Part shown: one piece after another, positions 46,067-57,480 of the stretch
Layout: every line of letters begins with the position of its first letter
How positions within the stretch are numbered: position 1 is the stretch's first letter
Source of the DNA: Cordia subcordata
Lineage: Eukaryota; Streptophyta; Magnoliopsida; Boraginales; Cordiaceae
Direction of reading: 5' to 3'
Length of the DNA stretch: 64,000 nt
Assembly: GCA_028554755.1 (NCBI GenBank)
Contig: JAPTOF010000014.1
Coordinates: 2,852,001-2,916,000, forward strand
Program-made: the position numbers and the translations under genes
Notes under the pieces: model-generated
What the model was told of the DNA's origin: nothing
What the model saw: the letters and a program-made list of their open reading frames with translations, nothing else
Databases searched by the model: none

Positions 46067-47788
46067 TTTTCTGGATGCAACAATATAATCATAATTAATT
46101 TATGAGTATAGAATTGATGCATGTATAATATGTATGCTATCTTTGGAAATAAAACATACAAGTACTTTTTACATCATTTGCTTTTGATTAGATCAACCCT
46201 TTAATCTACTTGATGTAACAGTGTCTCAACGTCCTTACAAGAACTCCATCGATGGGATGGCCGAACTTATAAACGTTAAGTTAAGCGCCACCGCTTATTT
46301 AAATTAACATTTATCTGGATATGATTCAATTCAATAATTCAATCACTGTTTCGTTTGACTTCTTAAATTCGGTAGCGAACTCTATCAATAATATAGCCGA
46401 ACCTACTGTTTAAGTAGAGTGTACACCCATTCCTAATGTTTATTCCTTATAACATTCTTGATTTAAGCCTTCCGATAGGGTAGTGACTTTAATCAATGTT
46501 TCGTAAGGTGAACTTTTGGTGAAGAACTCTACCGATGGGATAGCCGAACTTACTAACACTTTTTTGAATAAACATTTTATATTTCACCTTGTTAAATCTA
46601 CATAAAGTGTCACCTTTCGATAGGGAAGCTAATGACATTTACCATTAATGTGAATTGGATATGGAAAGCTGTGAAGTATTTCTAGTCCCCTCTTCCACTC
46701 AATATTTTAACATAAGGGTTTTCTCTATTTTTGGTATTCTGGCTTTTGTTTTAGATCTAAACATGCTTTGGATTTATGAAACCCTTTGGTTGGTTTTTGT
46801 GAATCCCCTTTGTGTTACTAAAACATTGCAATACCATAATAGATTATTTACCTATAGGTGCATAGACCCTTAGGTTGATATATATTTGTAAATCTCAAGT
46901 TAAGTTCTTTTAATGTTGTCATGAGATTGCATGGCATCTTTAGACATAGCCACTTACAATTATCTTGTCTAAGCCATTCTGATAAACTTAACTATCTTTA
47001 AGAATCAACTCATAGGTTTGACCCATTTTTATAAACCCTAATGAGTGGACATATTTCTAGGTAGCAATCATGCTTATGCAAATCTGTTAAAACTTATATC
47101 AATGTATTATAAACATCCACCAAAATACGTTAGAATCCCTTTTTGATGGCTTTCTATAATCTTCAACAAAACAACACACTTAGTAGCTTTTTCTGCCTCA
47201 AACAGTCAATCGTCAATAGGAGTCGGTCGACCAGCTTCTTTTGCTTCAGGAATTTTTGCTACCTAGAGTGGTCGGTCGACCTAGCCGGATGCCTCACGGG
47301 TCAACCGGTTAGGTCCAGCCGGTCGACCAGCTTGCTTTGTCTCCAAAATTTTAGCTCTCTATTCCAGCCGACCGATTGAGCCGGTGGACCGACAAACTTA
47401 CCCGACAGAGTGTTCTTCCATGCTGTTTTCTTGTTTTTCTCCTTGTTCTTTAAAGATTACAATAATACACTTTGCTAGCTAATACAAGCTTTATAAAGAA
47501 ATATTACAAGGACATTAAAACATCCTATGCTTCTTTTAAATGAAACTACAAGCAATAACCATAAATATTTATACATAAAATTGCCTATGGCCAAGCTTTG
47601 TTGACCATACACGAAACCCTATCATGCATACATACAAACCATCAAGAGGATTTTTATATCACCTGCACATACAAGCATAAAACCACTAGTATATGCAACA
47701 CAAGATTTCCTAATCTTGCCACTCACAAGATGACTAACATATTTATGCAAATATAGTATTCTTGCATAGTCTAAGCATGTTGTGTGTG
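46067..47788 (-). other. Untranslated leader of copia B
   Basis: Between primer-binding site and gag. Three exact GGTCGACC palindromes at 47225-47232, 47274-47281 and 47321-47328, plus CCGGTGGACCGAC and TCAACCGGTT. Small ORFs (46655-46873, 47143-47379) have no domain. Confidence 0.8.
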
Positions 47789-47806
47789 AACCTGGCTCTG
47801 ATACAA
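47789..47806 (-). other. Primer-binding site of copia B (initiator-Met tRNA)
   Basis: On - : TTGTATCAGAGCCAGGTT, two bases after the 5' LTR. Matches the plant initiator-Met tRNA complement (TGGTATCAGAGCCAGGTT) except at the second base. Confidence 0.9.
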
Positions 47807-47808
47807 AA

Positions 47809-49699
47809 TGTAGGATCGATATTATTAAGTGTGGTATATCCCAGTCCATATTTTCAAAAATTTAACTAAGAAAACATGCTAGGAAAACAATATATCCACA
47901 TAACACATACAAGAATGTGCTTAAGAACATAGAAAATATAACTAGTATTTGCAAAATATGTAAAGCTAACCTCTTGAAGTGTGGGGCCTTTCATGAAGCT
48001 ATAACTGTCACGAGCTTTGTTTTTACTCACGAACAAGGCCACAAAAAATTTACTAAAAGGGTGTTGCAATAGGCAACTCCCTAGTCTTCTTCCCAATGAT
48101 TGAAAAGACTTATCTTGAGAGAATAACCTCTTGTGTAGGAAGAAGCAAAGTAATATGCTCTTGAAAACTAGAGCAAAAATCACACAATAAGTGTGTACTA
48201 TGTGTTGTAGTATTTTCTTACGAAAGAGGAAGAAATTAACTACAAAGTGGATTACATAAAGGTGTAGGGTCTTTTCTATTTATAGAGAGAACCTTGGCAT
48301 CCCAAATTGTTGATCTTTCCATGTGGGATAAAATTTCCATGTAATAATTTCTTTTATGCAACTTGTCCACTTGTCTTGGAAGACTTATGCAAGTTGTCGA
48401 CTTGTTTTTGTAGTCTTTTGCAAGTTGTCCACTTGTCTTGGAAGACTTGGGCCAAGCCCACCATCCATGCCCAACACATAGTCCATAATCCATATGGAGG
48501 CCCAAGCCTAATAGGAAACCATCTTAGCCCACTTAGATTATCTTGGACTCTAAAGAAAGCCCAAACCCAATTCCAAGCTTTGGCCTAATAAGGCTACTAC
48601 CACAATATGGAATTTTTTCTTTCTAGATTACTCTCTCAAAGTCATTTCAACTGGGGAAGGGACCAAGAAGACACAATTAACCTTGGCTTCCAAAAATAAT
48701 TAAAAATGTCCTTACACGATCTAGGCGACAAAATAATTATTTTTAACTCTGATCTATTCCACCACAACATCAAAGTTGCACTCCAAGAATAATTACTATT
48801 ACCCAGAAGCTTATCACAAAAGAATGGAAACTTTGTCTTTGACCTACTAAATAACCGACCATAATGCCCCTCTATGTATACCCACAGCTAAGACCGATCC
48901 TTTGGCCTGTGTATTATCACCTCTTTAGCTGTATCTTTTTCCATTGGGTTTTTTGTCCTATTGTCAACCATCCTTGGTCATGAAATCTCTTGATCTCTGG
49001 AGCTACCCTCAAGCCATATGATCGATACACCTGTAAAGGTAGTATCACTAGATCTAGATTCGGATGATAAATTTGGACAATCCCAAAGGGGGCACATAGA
49101 TTCCATATTACATATGCATGTTCCAATTAATTAGAACTTAGCACTCAATGCACAAGGCTGTTGATCTTAATAAAGCAAGATCTAGCCCACAGTGAATGAA
49201 AGTACCAAACCCTAACTTCATTAGTTCATCCACATATACTCAAGATTAAGAGCAATGATCATTTAGTAGTAGTAAGTGTCTTGTTTTATTTCTTTGATAG
49301 CACGTCTCTAGAAAACATACTTATAATAGTCCTATCCAATATGTGGCGCATGTACTATTGAGACAAATCTCGAAAGTCCTCTAATGACCTAGTTAGATCA
49401 CCCTTAAAGAGGAGACTTGCGCAATATAACTTTATCCCAGTAGAGTCCCAACACTACTATTTGGTTATGGATGCAATTTATGACGTGACTAAATCTAGAC
49501 TTAGACCTACTGTACGTCCAGCCTCATTACGCACCCAAGTCATTAGTTCAAGTCAAAGGACCTTTATACATGTATCAATAAAACATAATAGAGATAATAT
49601 GTAAAAAACTCATAATGTCATTTAAGAAAAATGATTATACATTGTTTAACATCCAAAATATCATGTACAAGTGAGCTTTAAGGAATACTAATCCTAACA
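47809..49699 (-). repeat. 5' LTR of copia B (1891 bp)
   Basis: On + TGTAGGATCG ... CCTAACA, collinear with 40158-42103. Confidence 0.93.
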
Positions 49700-49704
49700 A
49701 AAAC
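49700..49704. other. Target duplication AAAAC, right of copia B
   Basis: Pairs with 40153-40157. Confidence 0.85.
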
Positions 49705-50210
49705 AAGGAAAAAAAATGAAATATAAACATGTCTAGGGTGCCTCCCAGCAGCGCTGAATTTAACGTCTCCAACTAGGTGCTAATGTTAAAGCCAGCTCAA
49801 CTTAAAATTGCGAAGCACAAATTGTCGGATGTTCAACTAAGCACAAACAATAGAATGACATCAAATGGAAATATGTGCGCAAGTGTGGAAGGTGTCATGC
49901 ATTAACGTGGAAGAGCATGCCCCGCTTGCTCTTTAATTAACCACCCCATGGCCTTCTTTTCGTAGTCAAGGGCTAGGAATCACCCTCCCCATAGGTCAAG
50001 GATACGTCTAATGCATGCAACATAGGAGAAGTGTTTTCAAACCTGAGATGAAAATGTTCTATGTATGAAGGCACAAACGTGAGTTCTAAAGAGGGAGGCT
50101 CAACGGAATGGGAAGAGGGAGGCTCAACGGAATAGGAGGAGGAGCAAAGGAGAAGGACATGGAGTACTACACTCTTCCTCTCCACAAGATATAACAAGTT
50201 CAAGCGTAGG

Positions 50211-50882
50211 TCATTCTAACTCCTCACAAAGGGTTGATTCAATCTTAATAGGCTCTATTTCCATCAATGAATCATCAAACATCCAGAGAGACCCATAGAT
50301 CATTCTTCCAAGAACATTAATTTCTTTCTTATGTGTCTTTTTAGGGTTGCTATTCTTCTCAACACCATGATTCTTAAATCCAAGAGACTTATCATCTAAA
50401 ACCTCTGGAATTGATGTCTTGTTTTCCGCAATGGATGACTCCAAACCATCACTAGCTAAAGTCTTATCAAATGCATCCTTACATTCATCGCTAGTGGGTG
50501 TCATCACATAATCACACATCTCACAAGGGGCAAACACATAAGGAGGGAACAATGGTGACTCAAAAGATTTTGGGTCATGTATGCATGAATGCTTAAGAGA
50601 GGTGTGTACCCTAGACTTTTTAAATGAAAACTCAAAATGCAAATGAGTGCTATGCTCATGAGATTCAACCTCCAAGTATGTGGAATGTGTAGGATAAGGA
50701 GAAAGAAAAGGCTCACATGACTCAATAGAAGATGTTGAAAGCTCAGGAAGATAGGGTACTACTTTCTCTAAAACATATCCATAGGAATCATCAAGAACCA
50801 TATTGTCATCAAGCTCATCTTCATCCTCACTACATGATGTTATCTCTCCATCAACCTCTCTTTCTAAATTTCTTTCTAACAC
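50211..50882 (-). CDS. Uncharacterised 223-residue acidic ORF in family-G element
   Basis: I do not recognise the protein. It starts MLERNLEREVDGEITSCSED, has an acidic stretch (SEDEDELDDN), a Ser/His/Pro-rich middle, FAPCEMCDYVM (a CxxC) and a C-terminal part GRMIYGSLWMFDDSLMEIEP. No signal peptide or membrane segment. It is the longest intact frame in the family-G element and lies among non-coding retroelement sequence. Long gypsy (Tat/Ogre-like) elements often carry extra ORFs of unknown role; this may be one, possibly truncated. A shorter frame at 49973-50203 follows. Confidence 0.45.
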   Translation of the reverse strand: MLERNLEREVDGEITSCSEDEDELDDNMVLDDSYGYVLEKVVPYLPELSTSSIESCEPFLSPYPTHSTYLEVESHEHSTHLHFEFSFKKSRVHTSLKHSCIHDPKSFESPLFPPYVFAPCEMCDYVMTPTSDECKDAFDKTLASDGLESSIAENKTSIPEVLDDKSLGFKNHGVEKNSNPKKTHKKEINVLGRMIYGSLWMFDDSLMEIEPIKIESTLCEELE

Positions 50883-50985
50883 ATCATTATTTCACCCCTA
50901 TTTCTCTCATCTTTAAGTACGTAGATAAGGTTTAAAAAGCTTTAGATGCAGCCTCAGGAGAGGAGTAAGAGCAAAAAGGTAAAGT

Positions 50986-51370
50986 TGACATGGGTATGCC
51001 TAGAACAATTCCAATGGTTGTTAACACGTCAGAAGATGAAGACATGGCTCCTGAAGATGTTACACTTAGAAGAGTGATGAGAGAATCTCAAGCACAAGGA
51101 CGTGTTGATGAACAGAGAGGAGCTGAGATGCAGAGAGATGCAGACTCTAGCTCTATGGCTCAACAAGAAGATCTATCAATTGTGGCATAGATTCTCGCCC
51201 AATTACAAGTTTTAAATACTGGAATAGGGGAGATTAAAACAACAATGAGCGGATGGACTAATCAATGGACTGAGCTTACACAATTGAGAGAGCATATAGA
51301 TACAGAAATTGCAGGAATGTGCTCTGACATGAAGGAGTACTTTAAGGATCATTATGACCGTGCACCTTGA
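50986..51370 (+). pseudogene. 3' accessory ORF relic of SIRE-like element
   Basis: Frame MGMPRTIPMVVNTSEDEDMA to a TAG at 51188-51190, then LAQLQVLNTGIGEIKTTMSG to DHYDRAP and stop at 51368-51370. Acidic, helix-prone; function not recognised. The position after pol is where SIRE-type elements carry an extra, sometimes env-like, ORF; I see no membrane segment. Confidence 0.5.
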
Positions 51371-51660
51371 ATCCACCATGTCCTTTTCATAAACTTCACC
51401 ATCTGATCAATTTTCTTACTATTTTACGAAATGCTAGTTTCTCTTTGCCACTCAAGTTAGATTGATTAGTTCTTTTATGGATTATGCACTTTAGGGTCCT
51501 TATTGGTTTTTATAGCATTTATGCTCTTTTCTATGGTTTATCAGTTTATGCTAGCTTAGCTTTTGTGCCTTTTCATTTGCATTAATTAGCTATTGTGCTT
51601 ATTTTCATTGTCTTGTCCCCATATTATTGATTTTGATGATGCCAAAGAGGGAGAAGAAGA

Positions 51661-51889
51661 GAAGAGTATGTAAGTGCAAGTTTGCTAGGCTTAATAAACA
51701 TGGTAAACAATAGTGCATATGTATGCTTATGAGCTTGTTGTTTAAATGTGTGCTAGTCAAATGTGCACAAGTTAAAGAAAAGAAGAGTATGTAAGTGCAA
51801 GTTTGCTTGGCTTAGTAAACATGGTAAACAATAATGCATGTGTATGCTTATGAGCTTATTGTTTAAATGTGCACAAGTTAAAGTTGAAA
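51661..51889 (+). repeat. 121 bp tandem duplication
   Basis: GAAGAGTATGTAAGTGCAAG at 51661 and again at 51782; the second unit is a little shorter (small deletion near GTGTGCTAGTCAA). Confidence 0.9.
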
Positions 51890-51994
51890 GAGGCAGTATT
51901 TCCCACAATATGCTTTTAATTGAAAATCACGCTTATATTGCGGGGAAGTAAGTTTTTTAGATCTCAAACTTTCTAGTAATAATTTGTCATCATC

Positions 51995-52008
51995 AAAAAG
52001 GGGGAGAT
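51995..52008 (+). other. Polypurine tract of SIRE-like element
   Basis: AAAAAGGGGGAGAT directly before TGTTGAC. Confidence 0.85.
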
Positions 52009-53406
52009 TGTTGACTAAATATTCATTATTGATTTTGATGATGAAAAATTTAATCATATTTTTACCAAAAATGAATTACTGATTTTAGCTAAATATGATC
52101 ATTTTACTGAAAGCATCTTGTGAGTGTCAAGTGTACATTATAAAGTTAGATGCTTGGAAGATGGAAGAAAATGAGCCATAGAGTACATAAAGATTATCTA
52201 CCAAAGAGCTCAAAGCTTGAAGAAGAAGATTGATAAGAAGTCAAAAGGCGGAGAAGAGGCGTCATAAGGGGTACCGGATGTATTGCTTCTTTATGAATTG
52301 CCTTAGAATCACAAGTAATAGCTCAAGCTTCTCACCTTTATGATACAAACATTTTAAAATCTCGTGAATAATATTTTTCATAAAATGCAAAATTTGTTTG
52401 AATGCATACATAGCAAAAATTTCTTCAAACGTGTTTTGAAATAATCCTAAACTTTGAAGAATTGTTTAGAAAGTGTTTTGAGTTGATTTGGTATTATGAA
52501 AGTTTTTTAAAATTGATTTAAAACTATTTTAGGCTTGTTTGGCTTTGCTTCAGCTTTATGGAGCAGCTAGACTCCCTAAGCCTGTCGATCAGCTAACCAA
52601 GGAGGTCGACCGGCCAAGACAGGAAAGTAGAGGATAAAGCCAAACCCTCTAGCCGGTCGATCAACTAAAGCGTTTGGCCTAGTCAGTGAAGTAAAGGGGC
52701 AAGCTGGTCGATCGGCTGAACGGGTTCTGCATTAAATGCACTAGTCATTTTATTATCGTTCAGCCGTATTTCTTCATTTCTTCCTCACCTACCAAATTCT
52801 CTTTAAATACTCATTCAAACACATTCAATATCATGAACCCAAGCTTGCAAAATCTAAAATCATCATTTTATTGCTGAGATCTTTGAGCTATACTTGTTAA
52901 ATCTTTGAGCTTTTTGAGCTTTCAAGAGCTTTATTTGCTATATCTTCTTATGAGAAGAACTACTTTATCTTTCACCTATTTCACAACCTTCTTGATTGTA
53001 TGCACACTCAAATATCTTGAAGATTTTGAGAGAACACTTGCTAAGCTTTCAAAGAATGTGAAGATATCCTAAAGAGGGAATCTCTTGGGTTCTTTGAGAG
53101 GTGGTCTCAAAGAGTTGTAAAACTTGGTTTATGCTTCACCAAGAGTTGAAAAAGCATTTTAGTGAAGTTGTTGAAGTCTCAAGGAAGCATCCTTGGGCAA
53201 TAGACGTAGGCATGGCCGAACCACTTATAAATCGTTTGTCCTCATACTCTCTTACTCTTTATTTCCATTTACTTGCTTGCATTGATATCTTTGTGTTTGA
53301 TATATTGCCTAAGAGACATTGTATGATCTATTTGGTGAATTTTTAAATACAAAAATTAGTAGATATCTTAATTCATCCCCCCTCTCTTAAGATATTTGCA
53401 CCTACA
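52009..53406 (+). repeat. 3' LTR of SIRE-like element (1398 bp)
   Basis: Starts TGTTGACTAAATATTC, ends TATTTGCACCTACA, the reverse-complement style of 21047-22504. Contains GGTCGACC at 52604-52611 and near copies (GTCGATCAGC, CCGGTCGATCAAC, GGTCGATCGGC). An ORF at 53101-53346 is not a gene. Confidence 0.8.
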
Positions 53407-54189
53407 TTTAGTTATTCACTAATTTTATATTATATGTTAAAAAATTTTACATTATGTCACAATGATAAACTACCTATTCTTGACTCTTTAAGACATATTC
53501 ACAACTTTTGAACTATATGCGCTATGTTCAAAATCTGTAAATGATATATTGACACCCTATGAATGCTATGTTCACACCTTATAGTTCCCAATTTCGCAAA
53601 TTCTAACCTAACAAATATTAAAATCTATTTCATTTTTTTATAATCAATAGCTATATTAGCCTTTCTTCCAACATATTGAGTGTACTAGTTTGATTTGCTT
53701 GATAAAACCTCTACCAAACCCCAAAATTTATCCTTAATTCTCCAACTGATAGATTTCTTCCCACCATTCGCCATACTCTACCATACATCAAAACCTTCCT
53801 TTGAATCCATCTCAAGAATAACCCTACAATCCATACTATTTCAACTCCATTACAACAACCCAATTCCAATACTCTCGCCTCTGTTTCCAATGGAGAATTC
53901 ACCCTCACTAGTTTAGCCTTACCTTCTACCGATTCTCACACACAAAAAAAAAATCTTTAAATAATACACATAAATACACACATAAAAAAATTCTGCTAAG
54001 AGAAAAGAGAAAAAAAATCTTTAAATAATATACATAAATGCACGCATAAAAAAATTCTACTAGGAGAAAATAGAATGAGAGAGAGAACGCAAGACAATGA
54101 AGACCACGCTAGTGAGGTGATGATGGCAACAACAGTATTTTCTTTTTTGGCAGAGAATAGCGAATAGAAAAGAAAAAGAGAAAATAGAG

Positions 54190-54227
<38 letters not shown>

Positions 54228-55487
54228 AGAGAAAGTAGCACATGTGTAACACTTCAAAACAGTACTAAATGGATGTATAGTTAAATTTGCCTATTTAATT
54301 TCACTTTTAGTGCTTTTATTTATTTTTAAAAAATTAAAAGGTATATCAAAACCCTAATATTATATTAATTAATTTAATTTTTAATTTTTACAATAAAATT
54401 AGTAAGTTAAAATTAATTTTAACAAAATATCAACTAAATATATAATGTTTAAGCTAGTAAAGTTTATAAATATAATCAATAAATATTCTTGATATTTCTT
54501 AAGGTGGTCAAAGATCAAATTAATCATTAGTAGGGAGATAGAGAGGATTTTTGACTTGCCGAATCTAGCAAGCCAAAAAAAATGTTCGGGATGTCCTACA
54601 ATTGTATGGAGTTTAGTGGGAGGTTATTGGACCATATCCTCCTTGTATGCCTCCTTGCAGTGGCAATTCTTTCCATTGTAAGGAAACTATTAGAGTTAGC
54701 CTCATTTCCTCAGAGTTTAGTGGAGGCTAATGGAATTAACATAATCTCCTCATCCATTCATTATTTTACATATGTGTGTGTGTGTGATCCTATAAAATTT
54801 GACCTATTTTCTCATTGAGCAAAAGGTATAAAATAAATCAAATTAATTTTTTGATCAAAATTATTATGTGAAATCTTCCAATTTTTCCCTCTTCATCTAT
54901 CCTTATCCCATAGGTAGTACAATCTTTAAATCAATAAAGAATGTTTCTTATGTATGAATCGATATTATTCCATTCCAACTTCTTCCTTGATATCTCCCAA
55001 GGAAAATCTCAAATTGGATCACAAATTGACGGATTAATGTGAGCTTATCCATAGGATTATGCACTCTTTGAATAGGAATCCATATTTTGAAAGATCTTAA
55101 CTTTCGTACTTGGTGGGTCTTTGGGATTCTTTCGTTGACCTATGTTATATTGAAGGGATATTTATCTAATCCAACGATCCTTGCTTTCATACTTTGGTGG
55201 GTCTCCAAGATCCTTTGGATAACCTAGGTTGTGTTAAAGAGATATCTATTTAAGATTGCATAAAGCCTGCTATACAAGATTTGTTGACTTAACAATGCTA
55301 TTCATTGGACTTTGCATTGGTTTAAAAAGTGTTTTCTTTAATTTTCAAACTCTTCAAGTAAATTTTTAGTTTAAGACAACTTATCATTGAGATAGCTCCA
55401 CGATATGAAAACTTAAAATTGTCAAATTAATGAATCTTGAGGTACACGTAGGTCATAATAAGTTCTTTCCGAAGCTATAAAAATTAA
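53407..55487. other. Intergenic stretch with simple repeats, no gene
   Basis: Contains two 64 bp tandem units (about 53950-54070, TCTTTAAATAATA at 53954 and 54018), an (AG)n run and two ~80 bp diverged tandem units at about 55100-55255 (TTGGTGGGTCT...GATnCTTT). The Ser/Leu-rich ORFs opposite the AG run are artefacts. Confidence 0.55.
54194..54224 (+). repeat. (AG)n microsatellite
   Basis: About 15 uninterrupted AG dinucleotides. Confidence 0.95.
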
Positions 55488-56630
55488 GGTAAACGGTAAT
55501 TTAGGGTTTGAATTTTGCAAAATATAGAACTAAGGACCTGAACTTTTAAGCTTTAGTAGAAGGGTTTTAACTTATGAAAAAATGAGATTTTACACACTAT
55601 TAAGTAATGGTGTTAATTTTTCGATTACATAACATTTCATTTTATTTTTTTGTTTTAGGTGGATTTCCCTACATGGAAATCTAACTCTTACATGGCATAC
55701 ATACATAACTTATAAATTCTAAGCTATTACGTACATATACATAAATATAAATTTTGAAAATCTTTTTGTCAGCTATAAGAATATAAATTACTCTACATTT
55801 TTTCTTTTTGCTTGATGTAAAGTTTTTTATACATTTAAAAATTTAAATTAATTGTGCATTTGAATTGACTGGTTAAATTTAATATAAACAAAATTTAAAT
55901 ATATTTTTGCTTATTGAAAAAAAATTTATAAACAACAACTTTAATTCGAAGTATCATGTTGATATATATATTAAGAAAATAATTATTGTGAATTTTAATT
56001 ACTAAATTAATGCAAAATAATAAATTTTATATATTTTTGCTTATTAAACAAAAAATAGTAAACAAAAACTTTATTGTATTAATTTTAAGTATTAATTTAA
56101 TAATTTAAATTAGTTTTGCAATAAACAAGGGCGCTGCCCCTCTTTTCTTCAAAAAAATCTTTAAGCAAAAATTATTTAAATATACAATTAATTGTTGATT
56201 TATTGTAAATTATTTAAAATTTTATATTAATACTTAAATGTGCAATTAATTTAAATTTTTTAAATTTTAAATATATAAAGAATTTTATATTGAGCAAAAG
56301 AAAAACAAAATTAAATTAATTTATGTTCTCATAGCGACCAAAAAAAAATTCAAATTTTATATTTGTATACATATACGTAATAGCTTAGAGTTTATAAGTT
56401 GCATATATATCATGTAGGAGTTAGATTGCTATGTAAGAAAATCAACATAAGATAGAAAAATAAAATGAATGCCATGTAAGTTAAAAATTAACATTGTTTC
56501 TTAACAGTGAAATGTGTGTAATATCTCACTTTTTTGTAAATTCAAGCACTTTTATTAAATTTTTTAAAGTTCAGACTTTTAATTTCATACTTTACAAAGT
56601 TCAAATCCTAAAATTACTATTTTTTCAAGA
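55488..56630. mobile_element. Foldback element with ~385 bp inverted arms
   Basis: Left arm GGTAATTTAGGGTTTGAA ... pairs with the right arm read backwards, AGTAATTTTAGGATTTGAA. Further in, TACATGGAAATCTAACTC pairs with TACATAGCAATCTAACTC read backwards. The arms reach to about 55870 and from about 56230. No transposase; AT-rich loop. Borders are accurate to roughly 10 bases; target duplication not identified. Confidence 0.75.
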
Positions 56631-57110
56631 AAATTATCTACTAGTCCAATACATTTTGGAGATGAATAGCGCGTTCTGCAACGATGAAGTCAAACAAAAG
56701 ATAATTATCAGGATAAATAATTTGGAAAATTGATGTTAATTAGTATTCAATTAGTAAAGATTTGATGCTGCTTTCAAAATTTGTGTAAATATAGGTATCA
56801 TTTTGCTCATAAAAATGACTCGTTCAATTCATTGTACACGTACCCCTATATCACTTATCCATTTGTTTGCTAGAATGGAGATTTTGTCCACATCAAGATT
56901 TGTATGATGTTGCATCTTACTTGTGAAGATTTAATCACTCGCATTAATTGACACATAATTGCTCATCAGGAAATGCAAACCCCCACACGTTAATTGAGTC
57001 AATATGGCCCGTAAAGAATCCATTGTTCATCAAGCTGAAAAAGAACCTGGTACATCAAATTCTGTTGTTTTTTAAGATGAGGACGAAAAAGGGTTGACCA
57101 TAAACGTTAG
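56631..57110. other. Intergenic stretch, no gene seen
   Basis: No supported ORF or repeat. Confidence 0.4.
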
Positions 57111-57178
57111 ACATGTGTAACAAATCCAACTGCGTTTGAGAGTTTAACATACGAATAGCATACCTATCGGATTGGCAC
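57111..57178 (+). repeat. Direct repeat R1 (pairs with 57412-57480)
   Basis: GAGAGTTTAACATACGAATA then ACCTATCGGATTGGCAC; the second copy at 57412-57480 is about 90 % alike. They flank a 233 bp AT-rich stretch. Confidence 0.85.
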
Positions 57179-57411
57179 CAGTGAGGGAGTTGGACCCGGT
57201 GTTTAACGAGTGCACATTTATATATAATTTTTTAATATATCCAAAAATTATTATAAAAATATATAATATTTAATATAATAATGGCATCTTAATATAAATA
57301 AGAAATATAAATTAATAACTACTTTGTTAAATAAAGAAATATATTTTTGTTACTATAAATAAAATTATATTTTATATTTCTTAACTTGACTGTAAATTTT
57401 GAAAACTTTAA

Positions 57412-57480
57412 ATATGTGTCACAATTCCAGCTGCGTTTGAAAATTTAACATACGAATACCATACCTATCGGATTGGCACA
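57412..57480 (+). repeat. Direct repeat R2
   Basis: Partner of 57111-57178. Confidence 0.85.

Larger units (their letters stand above)
40158..49699 (-). mobile_element. Ty1/copia retrotransposon B (Angela/TNT1-94-like), full length
   Basis: 9542 bp with two LTRs, primer-binding site, leader, gag, protease, integrase, RT, RNase H, polypurine tract and AAAAC target duplications. Same family as element A but opposite orientation. All genes have stops or frameshifts. Inserted in the family-G element. The two LTRs differ by scattered substitutions and a minisatellite unit, so insertion is not recent. Confidence 0.95.
36863..50935 (-). mobile_element. Large family-G LTR element, split by copia B
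   Basis: Left: LTR 36863-38812 and internal 38813-40157. Right of copia B: 49700-50935. The join is supported by AAAAC on both sides of B. The internal sequence includes GGTGCCTCCCAGCAGCGCT (49738) and TTTGCTTGTCATCAAGCAAA-type blocks (38826, 39764) typical of long plant gypsy (Tat/Ogre-like) elements. No pol domain is seen, so class is inferred. The 5' half is absent or lies beyond the SIRE-like segment at 50940. Confidence 0.55.
50940..53406 (+). mobile_element. 3' end of a SIRE-like copia element, + strand
   Basis: Internal 3' part (ORF relic about 50986-51370), polypurine tract and a complete 3' LTR. Gag to RNase H are absent; the left side abuts the family-G element near 50935. Same LTR family as element S but opposite strand. 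Confidence 0.75.

Noticed and set aside
47789..47806. tRNA-like match (initiator Met)
   Set aside because: Only the 18 base primer-binding site complement is present; no cloverleaf.
53695..53916. Possible gene fragment (73 residues + strand, 65 residues - strand)
   Set aside because: No domain, no splice-linked neighbour, both strands open by chance.
53996..54257. Ser/Leu-rich small proteins
   Set aside because: Translation of the (AG)n microsatellite.
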